Positions 15,457 to 22,466 of a stretch of 22,466 nucleotides of DNA are shown here, piece after piece. Below the pieces are notes generated by a model that saw only the letters and a list, made by a program, of their open reading frames with translations, was not told the origin of the DNA and did not search any database. Source of the DNA: CAVPMN01 sp963706425 (lineage in GTDB: Bacteria; Actinomycetota; Acidimicrobiia; Acidimicrobiales; Acidimicrobilacustridaceae); contig CAVPMN010000017.1 in NCBI GenBank assembly GCA_963706425.1, forward strand, positions 1-22,466, read 5' to 3'. The first letter of the stretch is position 1; each line of letters begins with the position of its first letter. A program made the position numbers and the translations under genes.

Positions 15457-15914
15457 GGAACCGTGGCCGCGGCGGCGAGGCGGCGGAGGGTTTCGACCAT
15501 GCCGGCGCGGTTGTGCTCGGCCCGATCGGACACGCCACTCACCGGTTTGCCGAGCACCGTCACCAGCCAGCCGCGCTGGTCGGTCCACGTCTCGCTGGCG
15601 AGACAGCCCGTGCCGCCGGGTTCGAATCGGTAGTCCCAGCGGCTGACCTTGAAGGGCCCCGACGTCACCTCGAAAGCGAAGTGCCGACCGGGGTCGCACG
15701 CCACGACGGTGCACGACGTGCTCCATTGGCGTTTTCCCTTGCGATTCCGTCCCTTGAACCGGGCGCCGATCGCGGGGCCGTCGGCGCCACCGATCCACTC
15801 GCACCCGACAGTCTCGGGAGACCACTCGCCCATCCTGGTCACGTCGGCGACCAGATCCCACACGACCGCCGGCTCAGCGGCAATGTCGAGCTCCACCCGT
15901 ATCTCGTCGGTCAT
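15450..15914 (-). CDS. SRPBCC family protein (polyketide cyclase/dehydrase-like)
   Basis: A 154-aa protein of the START/Bet v1-like fold: IRVELDIAAEPAVVWDLVADVTRMGEWSPE is the typical first strand and helix with the Trp-Ser-Pro turn. Strands follow (GARFKGRNRKG, TCTVVACDPGRHFAFEV), then a closing helix (AEHNRAGMVETLRRLAAAA). This subgroup (polyketide_cyc2) binds hydrophobic ligands; the role here is unknown. Length is normal. Its last codons and TAG lie inside hairpin repeat copy 2, so the natural C terminus may have been altered slightly by that element. ATG 15914 is served by a leaderless promoter. Confidence 0.85.
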   Translation of the reverse strand: MTDEIRVELDIAAEPAVVWDLVADVTRMGEWSPETVGCEWIGGADGPAIGARFKGRNRKGKRQWSTSCTVVACDPGRHFAFEVTSGPFKVSRWDYRFEPGGTGCLASETWTDQRGWLVTVLGKPVSGVSDRAEHNRAGMVETLRRLAAAATVPK

Positions 15915-15920
15915 GCGGGG

Positions 15921-15926
15921 ATCCTA
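15921..15926 (-). promoter_or_regulatory. -10 box, leaderless promoter of SRPBCC gene
   Basis: Minus-strand TAGGAT lies 6 nt before ATG 15914. No Shine-Dalgarno fits in the remaining six bases. Confidence 0.6.
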
Positions 15927-15962
15927 GAGGCGGGCGGTCGAGACCGGCGCCGGTCGACAGAG

Positions 15963-17186
15963 TCAGTCGACGATCGCCTGGTTGACCACGGCGCGCAGCT
16001 GCTGGCGGATCGGATAGACGTTCGACGGGATGAACTGCGTCAGGAACAGGGCCGTGAGCTCCTCGGCCGGGTCGACCCAGAAATCAGTGGAGGCGGCGCC
16101 GCCCCATCCGTACGCGCCCGCGGAGGTGAGTGATCGGGCTGCCGCTGGATCGAGCACGGTGGAGAAGCCCAGGCCGAAGCCCTGGCCGCCCATGGCCACC
16201 TCGCTGAACGTCGACTGCCCCATCTCGTTGAGGGTGACACCTCCCGGCAGATGGTTGGCGGTCATGAAGCGCAGCGTGCGCGGGCCGATGATGCGTTGGC
16301 CGTCGAGCTCTCCGCCGTTCAGGAGCATCTGCGCGAACCGCTGGTAGTCGGCCGCGGTGGACACCAGCCCCCCGGCACCCGAGAGGTACTCGGGCGGGCG
16401 CGTGTAGGGAGACCGCGTGCGCGAGTCGACGGCCTTCAGCACGCGATCTTTGCCGCGGATGTAGCTCGTGGTGAGGCGGTCGACCTGCTCCTCGGGAACG
16501 GAGAACCCGGTGTCGACCATGCCCAACGGCTCGAAGATGCGCTGCCGGAAGAACTCATCGAGCGTCTGGCCCGAGATGACCTCGACCAGCCGACCGCACA
16601 CATCGGTCGACATCCCGTAGGCCCACCGGTCACCCGGCGAGAACAGCAGCGGCAAGCCGGCGAGGATGTCGAGCGCGTCGGCCAGCTTCATCTTCGGGCG
16701 GCGCAGGTCGCCGAGGCCGTGCGCTCGGTAGAGCGCGTCGACCGGGTGCTGATACTGGAACCCCGCAGTGAGCCCACTCAGGTGGGTGAGCACGTCGTGC
16801 ACCGTCATCTCGCGTTCGGGGTCGACCGTGTCGTACGACGACTCGTCGCCGCCCGCCCACACTTTGGTGTCGGCGAACGACGGGATGAACCTCGACACGT
16901 TGTTGCCGAGGAGGACCTTGCCCTCTTCGTAGAGCATCATCAACGCGATCGAGGTGATCGGCTTGGTCATCGAGTAGATGCGAAAGATCGAGTCGGCCGC
17001 GAGCGGTCGCTGTTCGCCGATGTCGGCCCAGCCGTAGATGTCGTGGTGCACCACCTCACCTCGGCGGGCCACCACGGTCACCACGCCGGGCAGACGCCCC
17101 TCGTCGACGTAGCGGTGGGTGACCTCGTCGACGCGCGCCAGCCGGGTCGAGCTGAGGCCGACCGTTTCGGGCTCGGACGTGAGCAT
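15963..17186 (-). CDS. Class C beta-lactamase-like serine hydrolase
   Basis: A 407-aa protein of the beta-lactamase/EstB/transpeptidase-like superfamily. The catalytic S-x-x-K is SMTK (72-75, in FRIYSMTKPITS). The second motif is YGMS (190-193), with Tyr190 in place and the Asn replaced as in esterase-like members. HLSGLT (135-140) and the glycine-rich GWGGAASTDFWVDP near the end fit the usual third-motif region. No signal peptide is visible, so a cytoplasmic esterase or amidase is likelier than a true beta-lactamase. ATG 17186 has AGGGGG about 8 nt upstream. It is divergent from the PAS gene, sharing 165 bp upstream, and lies 48 bp upstream of the SRPBCC gene's start region on the same strand. 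Confidence 0.9.
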   Translation of the reverse strand: MLTSEPETVGLSSTRLARVDEVTHRYVDEGRLPGVVTVVARRGEVVHHDIYGWADIGEQRPLAADSIFRIYSMTKPITSIALMMLYEEGKVLLGNNVSRFIPSFADTKVWAGGDESSYDTVDPEREMTVHDVLTHLSGLTAGFQYQHPVDALYRAHGLGDLRRPKMKLADALDILAGLPLLFSPGDRWAYGMSTDVCGRLVEVISGQTLDEFFRQRIFEPLGMVDTGFSVPEEQVDRLTTSYIRGKDRVLKAVDSRTRSPYTRPPEYLSGAGGLVSTAADYQRFAQMLLNGGELDGQRIIGPRTLRFMTANHLPGGVTLNEMGQSTFSEVAMGGQGFGLGFSTVLDPAAARSLTSAGAYGWGGAASTDFWVDPAEELTALFLTQFIPSNVYPIRQQLRAVVNQAIVD

Positions 17187-17339
17187 CGTGCATTCCCCCT
17201 GAAGCGCAATGGCAACGCGCCCAGGTCAGCTTCGCGTGAACCCGCGGCACGCACGACGTCGAGGACCGGGCCGCGCCGGCACCGGCGGCCGATGCGGATC
17301 CGTCCATTCGGCCCATGCGGTGCCGGGCATCGCCGGGCC

Positions 17340-17345
17340 TACGCT
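17340..17345 (+). promoter_or_regulatory. -10 box, leaderless promoter of PAS protein gene
   Basis: TACGCT lies 6 nt before GTG 17352; transcription should begin at the start codon. Confidence 0.6.
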
Positions 17346-17351
17346 GCCAGC

Positions 17352-18188
17352 GTGTCCGTGTCGGGGCCGACGCCCCCCTCCGAGGCGTTCAGCCGGCGGC
17401 TGGTCGAGTCGCTGCCCGCGGCCGCCTTCGTCATCGACGGGGTCGGCACCATCCTCTTCGCCTCGCCCGAGACCGCCGCTCTCGTCGAGCGGGAGCCGGC
17501 CGAGTTGATCGGCGAGTCGGTGCTGTCCTACGTCGACGAGGACACCGCGTGGGCCTATGCCGCGGCCGTGGCCATGGCGAGCGACTTCGGCCATGTGGTG
17601 CTCGGCCCGCTGCGCATCACGCTCGTCACGGCGAGCGGCGAGCAACGGCCCGCCGACCTCTGGGCCACCAACCGCCTCGACGATCCGGTGCTCGGCGGCA
17701 TCGTGTGTCTGCTCACGCCAGCCACGGTGGCGATGGGCTTGAGCGAGGCCATGGTGTCGCTCGCCGGTGATGCCGGCTTCGCCACGGTCGCGGGTCGAGT
17801 TGTGCGCGCGGTCCAGGGCCACCCGACCACCGCGAGAGCCGCACTGCTCGCGACGGGCGCAACCGGTTTCTCGGTGGTGGCGGCCAGCGATGGCGACCTT
17901 CCTCCCATGACCGGGCCCGGTCCGTGGCACGACGTGGTGGCCACGGGCATCCGCTATCTCGCCGAGACCGTCGACGACCTCGATCCGGAACTGGCTGCGA
18001 CCGCCCGGTCCGCGGGCTGTGCCACCGTGTGGGTCGAGCCCGTGGGCGGTGGCGACGAACCGGTTCGCGGGGTCTTGGTGCTGTGGCGAGCCGAGGCGGG
18101 ACGGCCCACGCCCAACGAGCTCAACGCGATGCATCAAGCGGCCGCCATCCTCGCCATCGCGTGGGAGCGGCACGAGCGGACGGCGTGA
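17352..18188 (+). CDS. PAS domain protein with GAF-like C-terminal region, no output domain
   Basis: A 278-aa predicted cytoplasmic sensor. Residues 12-125 form a PAS domain (FSRRLVESLPAAAFVIDGVGTILFASPETAALV, then GESVLSYV and an RITLVTASGEQRPADLWATN strand pair). Residues 140-275 look GAF-like (ATVAGRVVRAVQG, GCATVWVEPVGGG, GVLVLWRAEAG, closing helix MHQAAAILAIAWERH). No kinase, GGDEF, EAL or DNA-binding domain follows; the gene stops and another begins 19 bp later. Many relatives carry GGDEF-EAL after such a module, so this is either a stand-alone sensor or a truncated one. Although the frame is open far upstream, that part is antisense to the serine hydrolase. GTG 17352 fits the leaderless box. 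Confidence 0.75.
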   Translation: MSVSGPTPPSEAFSRRLVESLPAAAFVIDGVGTILFASPETAALVEREPAELIGESVLSYVDEDTAWAYAAAVAMASDFGHVVLGPLRITLVTASGEQRPADLWATNRLDDPVLGGIVCLLTPATVAMGLSEAMVSLAGDAGFATVAGRVVRAVQGHPTTARAALLATGATGFSVVAASDGDLPPMTGPGPWHDVVATGIRYLAETVDDLDPELAATARSAGCATVWVEPVGGGDEPVRGVLVLWRAEAGRPTPNELNAMHQAAAILAIAWERHERTA

Positions 18189-18193
18189 GTCGT

Positions 18194-18199
18194 TAGCGT
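18194..18199 (+). promoter_or_regulatory. -10 box, leaderless promoter of EcsC-serine hydrolase gene
   Basis: TAGCGT lies 8 nt before ATG 18208, inside the 19-bp gap after the PAS gene. Confidence 0.55.
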
Positions 18200-18207
18200 T
18201 CCCCTCC

Positions 18208-20580
18208 ATGGATGACGAGCGGCCTCCACCTCCGCCCAGTGCGGTCCCGTCGCGCCGGCTCGAGCTGTCCGACCTTCCGCCCGCGGTGGCCGACCGCGTC
18301 CGCTTCGATCGCGCCGCACCGCGCCGCTTGCGCAGCGACCGGCTGCCTGCCCCTGTGCAGGACGAGCTGCGCCGGCTGTGGGACGGCATCGCCGCCGACA
18401 TCTACGACGAGGTGGCCGGGGTGCGCCGCACCAAGGCGTTCGATTCGGCCACCGTCGAGCGGGCGCTGCGTCGTGTCTCCGACCGCCTGCTGCAGGCCGA
18501 GCGGGTGGTGGTGTTCGCGGCGGTGCACTATCCCCTCAAGGGCGATCGACCCGGCCGGCACATCGCGGTCGCGGGCGTCGGCGGCGGCTCGGCGGCGGCC
18601 GCGGAGGAACTGGCGCTCTACGGCTCGTTCGGCACGGCGACCGCGGTGGCCATCCTCTCGGCGGTGGTCGGAGAGGTCTTCGAGGCCTACGTCGCGGCAT
18701 CGGGTCGCACCCGGCAATACCAGCGGGCCGGCCGGTCACCCGATCCTGATGTCGTGCTCACCGACCTGGCCGAGGCGGCCGGCTACGGCACGTCGGTCGG
18801 TCGCCGGGCCACCCCGAAGTTGGCCAACGACGCAGCATCGTGGCTGAGCGAACAGCTCATCAAGAAGACGGCGGCCCGGTTCACGCGGGCGCTCGTCCCT
18901 CTGGTGGGTGTGGCCATCGGGGCGGGCATGTCGGCGTTCAACGTGCGGCGGGTCACGAAGATGTCGCTGCGCCCGCCCGCACCCGAAGAGCTGCTGCGCC
19001 TCGCCGACGACATCACCAACGACCCGCATGCCTATGTGGCCGCGCGGGAGCGCTACATCGAGCTGTCCGCGGACGAGGAGCTGGTTGCGCTGCCCGAGCA
19101 GCCCGCAGACCTTCCGTGGCCGGGCGACGACTGGCCGACCGGATCCGTACCCGACGGTGTCGACGTGGCCTCGCTCGTCGACGGCATGATCGACGACCCG
19201 AGTCGCTTCGGCAGGACCTATGCCGTGGTCGTCGTCCACCAGGGTCGATTGGTCTTCGAGCGATACCACGGGGCGTTCGAGCACATCGACCGGCCCGCCG
19301 ATGTCGTCTCGGCGGCCACCCCGCTGTTCTCGTGGTCGATGGCCAAGTCGATGTTGCACGCGGTGGTCGGTGTGCTCGTGGGCGACGGACGGCTCGACCT
19401 CGACGAGCGCGCTCCTGTGCCCGAGTGGGACCAGCCGGGTGACCCCAGGCGCGACATCACGCTGCGCCAGCTGCTCCAGATGCGCGATGGGCTGGCGTTT
19501 GTCGAGGACTACATCGAGGGTCGGGGCAGCGACGTCATCGACATGCTGTTCGGCTCGGGCGCCGCAGACGTCGCCCGCTACGCCATCGACCGGCCCCTCG
19601 CGCACTCACCCGGCGAGGCGTTCAACTACTCGTCCGGCACGAGCAACATCGTCGCCCGCATCGTCGGCGACGCCATCGGCGCCGAGCGAGGTCCATCGGG
19701 CATCGACACCTACCGTGCCTTCCTGTTCGACGCGCTCTTCGATCGCATCGGCATGAGCTCCGCCGAGCCACGCTTCGACGAGGCCGGCACCTGGATCGCC
19801 TCGTCGTTCGTGAACGCCACCGCGCGCGACTTCGCCCGTTTCGGGCTCTTCTACCTGCGCGACGGCGTGTGGGATGGCCAGCGGTTCCTGCCCGAGGGTT
19901 GGGTCGACGAGGCCAGGCGCCCGCAGTCGGTCGACGACGACGGAACGCTCTACGGGTCGCACTGGTGGGTCGTCGGCGACGAGTGCGGCAGCTTCCGGGC
20001 GTCGGGCTATCAGGGCCAGGCCATCTTGTGCGTGCCCGCACTCGACCTGGTGGTGGTGCGACTCGGCAAGACCCGCATCGTCGACTACCCGCACCTGATC
20101 GCGTGGCGGGCCGCGATGGTCGACACGTTCGTCCCGTCGGTGAGGGGCCTCGAGCCACTAGCGTCGGCCCGCGTGAACGTCACCGCCCTCGAGGGCATCT
20201 GGATCGTCGTCTACGTCGCATTTCTCCTCGTCCCCATCGCAGCGCTCGTCGACGTGCTGCGCTTTCGCGCCGAACGAGTGGGAGCAGGTGGCGAGCTCGA
20301 AGCTCACGTGGATCATCGGGCTCATCGTGGGCATCGTGTTCTGCGGGCCGATCGGCACCGTGTTGGGCGTGCTCTACTTCGCGACCGCGGACCGAGCTGC
20401 GGGCCAACCGAGCCGCCGCCTGACCGGTCGGAACTACGACGGGCGGAACCGGCCAGGCTCGATCACGTCGACCACCCGGCCGGTCCAGTCGGTGTCGATC
20501 ATCGACGCCATCGTGTGCGGATCGTCGCTGGTGGCCACCGTGCGCCGGCCGGCGTGCTCGACGATGGCCACCGCTCGTAG
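18208..20580 (+). CDS. EcsC-like domain fused to class C beta-lactamase-like serine hydrolase
   Basis: Residues 40-250 resemble the EcsC family: helical, with GGGSAAAAEELALYGSFGTATAVAIL, a GYGTSVGRR turn and a final glycine-rich segment (LVPLVGVAIGAGMSAFNVRRV), suggesting membrane association. A linker (255-300) leads to a serine hydrolase domain (about 300-645): SMAK (377-380) is the catalytic S-x-x-K, YSS (474-476) the Tyr motif, and LLQMRDGLAFVEDY a conserved helix. No start codon fits between the domains, so the fusion is real unless a stop was lost. Family similarity ends near 20157. The frame then runs on through a small membrane protein gene to 20580, probably because of one extra base near 20131-20137; correcting it would bring TGA 20141-20143 into frame. 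The substrate is unknown; the EcsC call is moderate, the hydrolase call strong. Confidence 0.75.
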   Translation: MDDERPPPPPSAVPSRRLELSDLPPAVADRVRFDRAAPRRLRSDRLPAPVQDELRRLWDGIAADIYDEVAGVRRTKAFDSATVERALRRVSDRLLQAERVVVFAAVHYPLKGDRPGRHIAVAGVGGGSAAAAEELALYGSFGTATAVAILSAVVGEVFEAYVAASGRTRQYQRAGRSPDPDVVLTDLAEAAGYGTSVGRRATPKLANDAASWLSEQLIKKTAARFTRALVPLVGVAIGAGMSAFNVRRVTKMSLRPPAPEELLRLADDITNDPHAYVAARERYIELSADEELVALPEQPADLPWPGDDWPTGSVPDGVDVASLVDGMIDDPSRFGRTYAVVVVHQGRLVFERYHGAFEHIDRPADVVSAATPLFSWSMAKSMLHAVVGVLVGDGRLDLDERAPVPEWDQPGDPRRDITLRQLLQMRDGLAFVEDYIEGRGSDVIDMLFGSGAADVARYAIDRPLAHSPGEAFNYSSGTSNIVARIVGDAIGAERGPSGIDTYRAFLFDALFDRIGMSSAEPRFDEAGTWIASSFVNATARDFARFGLFYLRDGVWDGQRFLPEGWVDEARRPQSVDDDGTLYGSHWWVVGDECGSFRASGYQGQAILCVPALDLVVVRLGKTRIVDYPHLIAWRAAMVDTFVPSVRGLEPLASARVNVTALEGIWIVVYVAFLLVPIAALVDVLRFRAERVGAGGELEAHVDHRAHRGHRVLRADRHRVGRALLRDRGPSCGPTEPPPDRSELRRAEPARLDHVDHPAGPVGVDHRRHRVRIVAGGHRAPAGVLDDGHRS
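20159..20164 (+). promoter_or_regulatory. -10 box, leaderless promoter of PLDc_N gene
   Basis: TAGCGT lies 8 nt before GTG 20173 and is the same hexamer as at 18194. It supports GTG 20173 as a separate gene start rather than an internal Val of the fusion protein. Confidence 0.5.
20173..20423 (+). pseudogene. Small PLDc_N-like membrane protein, frameshifted
   Basis: Read from GTG 20173, the frame gives VNVTALEGIWIVVYVAFLLV and a first membrane helix ending RFRAER. After a shift near 20278 it gives WEQVASSKLTWIIGLIVGIV and GPIGTVLGVLYF, a second helix with the K-x-x-W and P-I/L-G-x-x-x-Y pattern of PLDc_N (phospholipase-D nuclease N-terminal) membrane modules. After a shift near 20390 it ends TELRANRAAA at TGA 20421-20423. 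The corrected protein is about 83 aa with two transmembrane helices, usual for stand-alone PLDc_N proteins of unknown role. Its own -10 box supports independent expression. Error is likelier than decay, because the reading sense is kept on both sides of each break. Confidence 0.6.
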
Positions 20581-21916
20581 CGGCTCGCCGCGTTCGTGCA
20601 CGACCGTGTAGCCGATCACCGAAGCGGCGCCGACGAGATCATCGGTCAACGGCAACGTCGTTGGTGCGGGCGCGGACGTCGTCGCTGACGTCGATGTTGC
20701 GGAATCGGCTCGGTCGGCGGGGTCGCCGACCACAGCCCGAGGCCCTGCTTGGTGAGCATGCCGCTCACCGACGTCGACAGGCCGATCGCCGACGGATCGG
20801 CTCGGAGCAGATCGGTGAGGGCCACCATCGCTTGCAGCACGTAGTTGTTGAGCGGTCCACCGGCGAAGGTCATGCCGCCCGTCACGGTGAGCCCTCGCGG
20901 GTCGTCGAGGGCCAGGCCGAGCTCGCGCGCCTGCACCTGCACGGCCGCCGGGAAGCAGCTGTAGAGGTCGAGAGGTCGACGTCGTCGATGCCCGCCCCGA
21001 TGGCGGCCAGGGCCTGCGCCGCGCCCAGCTCGAACCCGACTGACCGATGGAGGTCCGCTCGGCGCGACAGCGGCACCATGACGTTGCGACTCGGCTGCGC
21101 CGAGCGGGAACACCCAGCGATCGCGAGGAACGCCCGCCCGCTCGGCGGTCTCCGCAGAGCAGAGGACGAGTGCGGCGGACTGGTCGACGTTCCACTGCGA
21201 GCAGAGCAGTTTCGTGTAGGGGCTGGCCACCATCCGGTTCGACGGAGTGGGCGTGGTGATCGTGGCGGCGTCGGGCGCGCTGCGATCCCGACGCATCGGG
21301 GCGGGTGGCGGCCACTCGGGCGAACGCGGCCCAGAGCTGCACCCAGACGGCCACGATGGTCATCGGTCGTCAGGCCATCGGCCGACGCCAGTGCCCGGTC
21401 GATGATGGCGTACTGGTGGGGGCACCGCCAGGTCGCGGATGATCTCGACCGACGGCAGGATCTCCTCGGCGGGCGCCGCCAGCTCGTCGGGGGGCGCGTT
21501 CCATCCGGCTGTTCGAACTCGTCGGCTGGCGCGCCGGCGATGGCGGCCCGCAAGGCCCGGTGCTTCGCCTCACCCCCGCACACCACCACCACATCCGCTG
21601 CGCCCGACGCGATCGTGTCGGCGGCTCGGGTTAGCAGCGACTGCTGCAGCACGCCGACGTCGGCCAGCACCGTGCGTGCCGTCGCGCCGAGCCGGTCGGC
21701 GATGATGCGTCCTGGATCGGCGTAGCCCCAGATGCCCTTGGGCACCGCCACCAGGCCGGCCTGCTGCGCGAGTCCCGGGGCGCCGGTGTCACGGTCGGCA
21801 GCCTCGACCGCGGCCCACATCAGCTCGACGGCCTCGACCGCATCGGCCGGGTCGTCGGTTCGCTGCGTCTGGGCGCCCACGCCGACGAGCACCGGCGTGC
21901 TCGGGTCCACGGTCAC
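20434..21916 (-). pseudogene. Thiolase-like (acetyl-CoA acetyltransferase family, TLP1-type) gene, many frameshifts
   Basis: GTG 21916 (AAAGGA just upstream) starts MTVDPSTPVLVGVGAQTQR. The N-terminal thiolase half reads cleanly to about 21505 (VLADVGVLQQSLLTRAADTI, then VVVVCGGEAKHRALRAA); the nucleophilic Cys is absent. Sense then passes through segments in all three frames: PPDELAAPAEEILPSVEIIR (about 21490-21425), HQYAIIDRALASADGLT, VAVWVQLWAAFARVA, MVASPYTKLLCSQWNVDQSA, VGFELGAAQALAAIGAGIDD, LDLYSCFPAAVQVQARELGL and finally GYTVVHERGEPLRAVAIVEH to WTGRVVDVIEPGRF at the stop. The last part is the extra C-terminal domain of type 1 thiolase-like proteins. At least seven frame changes are needed. 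A corrected protein would be about 490 aa. As sequenced it cannot be made; a stretch of poor sequence is my first explanation. Confidence 0.7.
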
Positions 21917-21973
21917 GGCAGTCCTTTCTCCGTCGCACCAGGCCTTCGTCGCGAACAGGGGTCGTGGGCACCC

Positions 21974-21979
21974 TAGGCT
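21974..21979 (+). promoter_or_regulatory. -10 box, leaderless promoter of menB
   Basis: TAGGCT lies 7 nt before ATG 21987. The 70 bp shared with the divergent thiolase-like gene contains no ribosome binding site for menB. Confidence 0.6.
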
Positions 21980-21986
21980 CCGGCCC

Positions 21987-22466
21987 ATGGTCTCGGCGCT
22001 CTTCGATCCCACCGCGTGGCGGCGAGTCGACGGGTTCGACTTCCACGACATCACCTATCACCGGGCCGTCGACCACGGCACCGTGCGCATCGCGTTCGAC
22101 CGTCCCGAAGTGCGCAACGCCTTCCGGCCGGCCACCGTCGACGAGCGCTATCGGGCCCTCGACCACGCGCGGATGACCAGCGACGTCGGTTGCGTGCTGC
22201 TGACCGGTAACGGCCCGTCGCCTCGCGACGGCGGATGGTCGTTCTGCTCCGGAGGCGATCAACGCATCCGGCAAGGACGGCTACCGCTACGCCGAGGGCG
22301 ACACCGCCGAGAGCATCTACCGGGCCGCACGGGACGCCTGCACATCCTCGAGGTGCAGCGCCTCATCCGCATGATGCCCAAGGTCGTGGTTGCCGTGGTG
22401 CCGGGTTGGGCCGCCGGTGGCGGTCACAGCCTGCACGTCGTGTGCGATCTCACGCTCGCCTCGCGT
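21987..22466 (+). CDS. menB: 1,4-dihydroxy-2-naphthoyl-CoA synthase (partial, runs off window)
   Basis: First 160 residues of MenB, the crotonase-fold enzyme that cyclises O-succinylbenzoyl-CoA in menaquinone synthesis. Diagnostic segments are FDITYHR-like (FHDITYHRAVDHGTVRIAFD), RPEVRNAFRPATVDE, GCVLLTGNGPSPRDGGWSFC, the oxyanion-hole block SGGDQRI and VVAVVPGWAAGGGHSLHVVC. It retains the long N-terminal form of actinobacterial MenB. Residues from the SGGDQRIR block to TGRLHILE are out of frame: two bases seem missing near 22268 (expected Gly-Lys-Asp-Gly-Tyr-Arg-Tyr) and one in the C-run near 22325, after which the frame recovers. About 24 residues are therefore wrong as sequenced. The C-terminal half lies beyond the right edge. 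No other men gene is in view. Confidence 0.88.
   Translation, partial: MVSALFDPTAWRRVDGFDFHDITYHRAVDHGTVRIAFDRPEVRNAFRPATVDERYRALDHARMTSDVGCVLLTGNGPSPRDGGWSFCSGGDQRIRQGRLPLRRGRHRREHLPGRTGRLHILEVQRLIRMMPKVVVAVVPGWAAGGGHSLHVVCDLTLASR

Noticed and set aside
16251..17351. Upstream extension of the PAS protein frame
   Set aside because: Antisense to the serine hydrolase; the leaderless box and domain start place the real start at GTG 17352.

Overview
The window is high-GC DNA coding almost wall to wall, with many GTG starts, ATGA/GTGA overlaps and leaderless starts. The gene content fits an actinobacterium, most likely Acidimicrobiia (Ilumatobacter-like): DUF222-HNH endonuclease, DUF2786, DUF2277 and DUF885 proteins, DrrAB-type ABC exporter, thiolase-like/DUF35 pair, actinobacterial MenB. 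This is inferred from protein resemblance only; no rRNA, tRNA or CRISPR array was seen.

Layout. 0.1-3.8 kb: amidohydrolase, a four-helix membrane protein (minus), and an acyl-CoA carboxylase subunit with its biotinyl domain at the N terminus of the carboxyltransferase. 3.8-7.2 kb: an ArsR regulator with a clear palindrome upstream, translationally coupled to a two-lobed SRPBCC protein, then a DrrA/DrrB-like exporter. 7.2-9.3 kb (minus): DUF222-HNH gene with two frameshifts and a DUF2786 protein. 9.5-12.3 kb (plus): thiolase-fold protein coupled to a zinc-ribbon/OB-fold DUF35 protein, a decayed VOC remnant, and an MTHFR-like protein. 12.3-12.5 kb: tandem palindromic repeats. 12.5-14.2 kb (minus): DUF885 protein. 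14.3-15.4 kb (plus): DUF2277 and a SAM methyltransferase. 15.45-17.2 kb (minus): small SRPBCC protein and a class-C beta-lactamase-like serine hydrolase. 17.35-20.4 kb (plus): PAS sensor-like protein, an EcsC-like/serine hydrolase fusion, and a small PLDc_N membrane protein. 20.4-21.9 kb (minus): a heavily frameshifted thiolase-like gene, divergent from menB, which runs off the right edge.

The metabolic theme is CoA-linked: carboxylase, two thiolase-like proteins, DUF35 and the crotonase-fold MenB of menaquinone synthesis. Two serine hydrolases, an exporter and one-carbon/SAM enzymes accompany it. No single pathway ties the window together.

Three features stand out. First, two copies of a 49-bp near-perfect hairpin lie 11.6 kb apart at gene ends, and one supplies a stop codon. 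Second, a second family of tandem palindromes lies at 12.33-12.48 kb. Third, a TANNNT box lies 6-8 nt before the start codon of at least eight genes, implying widespread leaderless transcripts. Many conserved genes carry single-base frameshifts, densest after 20.1 kb; local sequence error is the most economical explanation, though true decay cannot be excluded.
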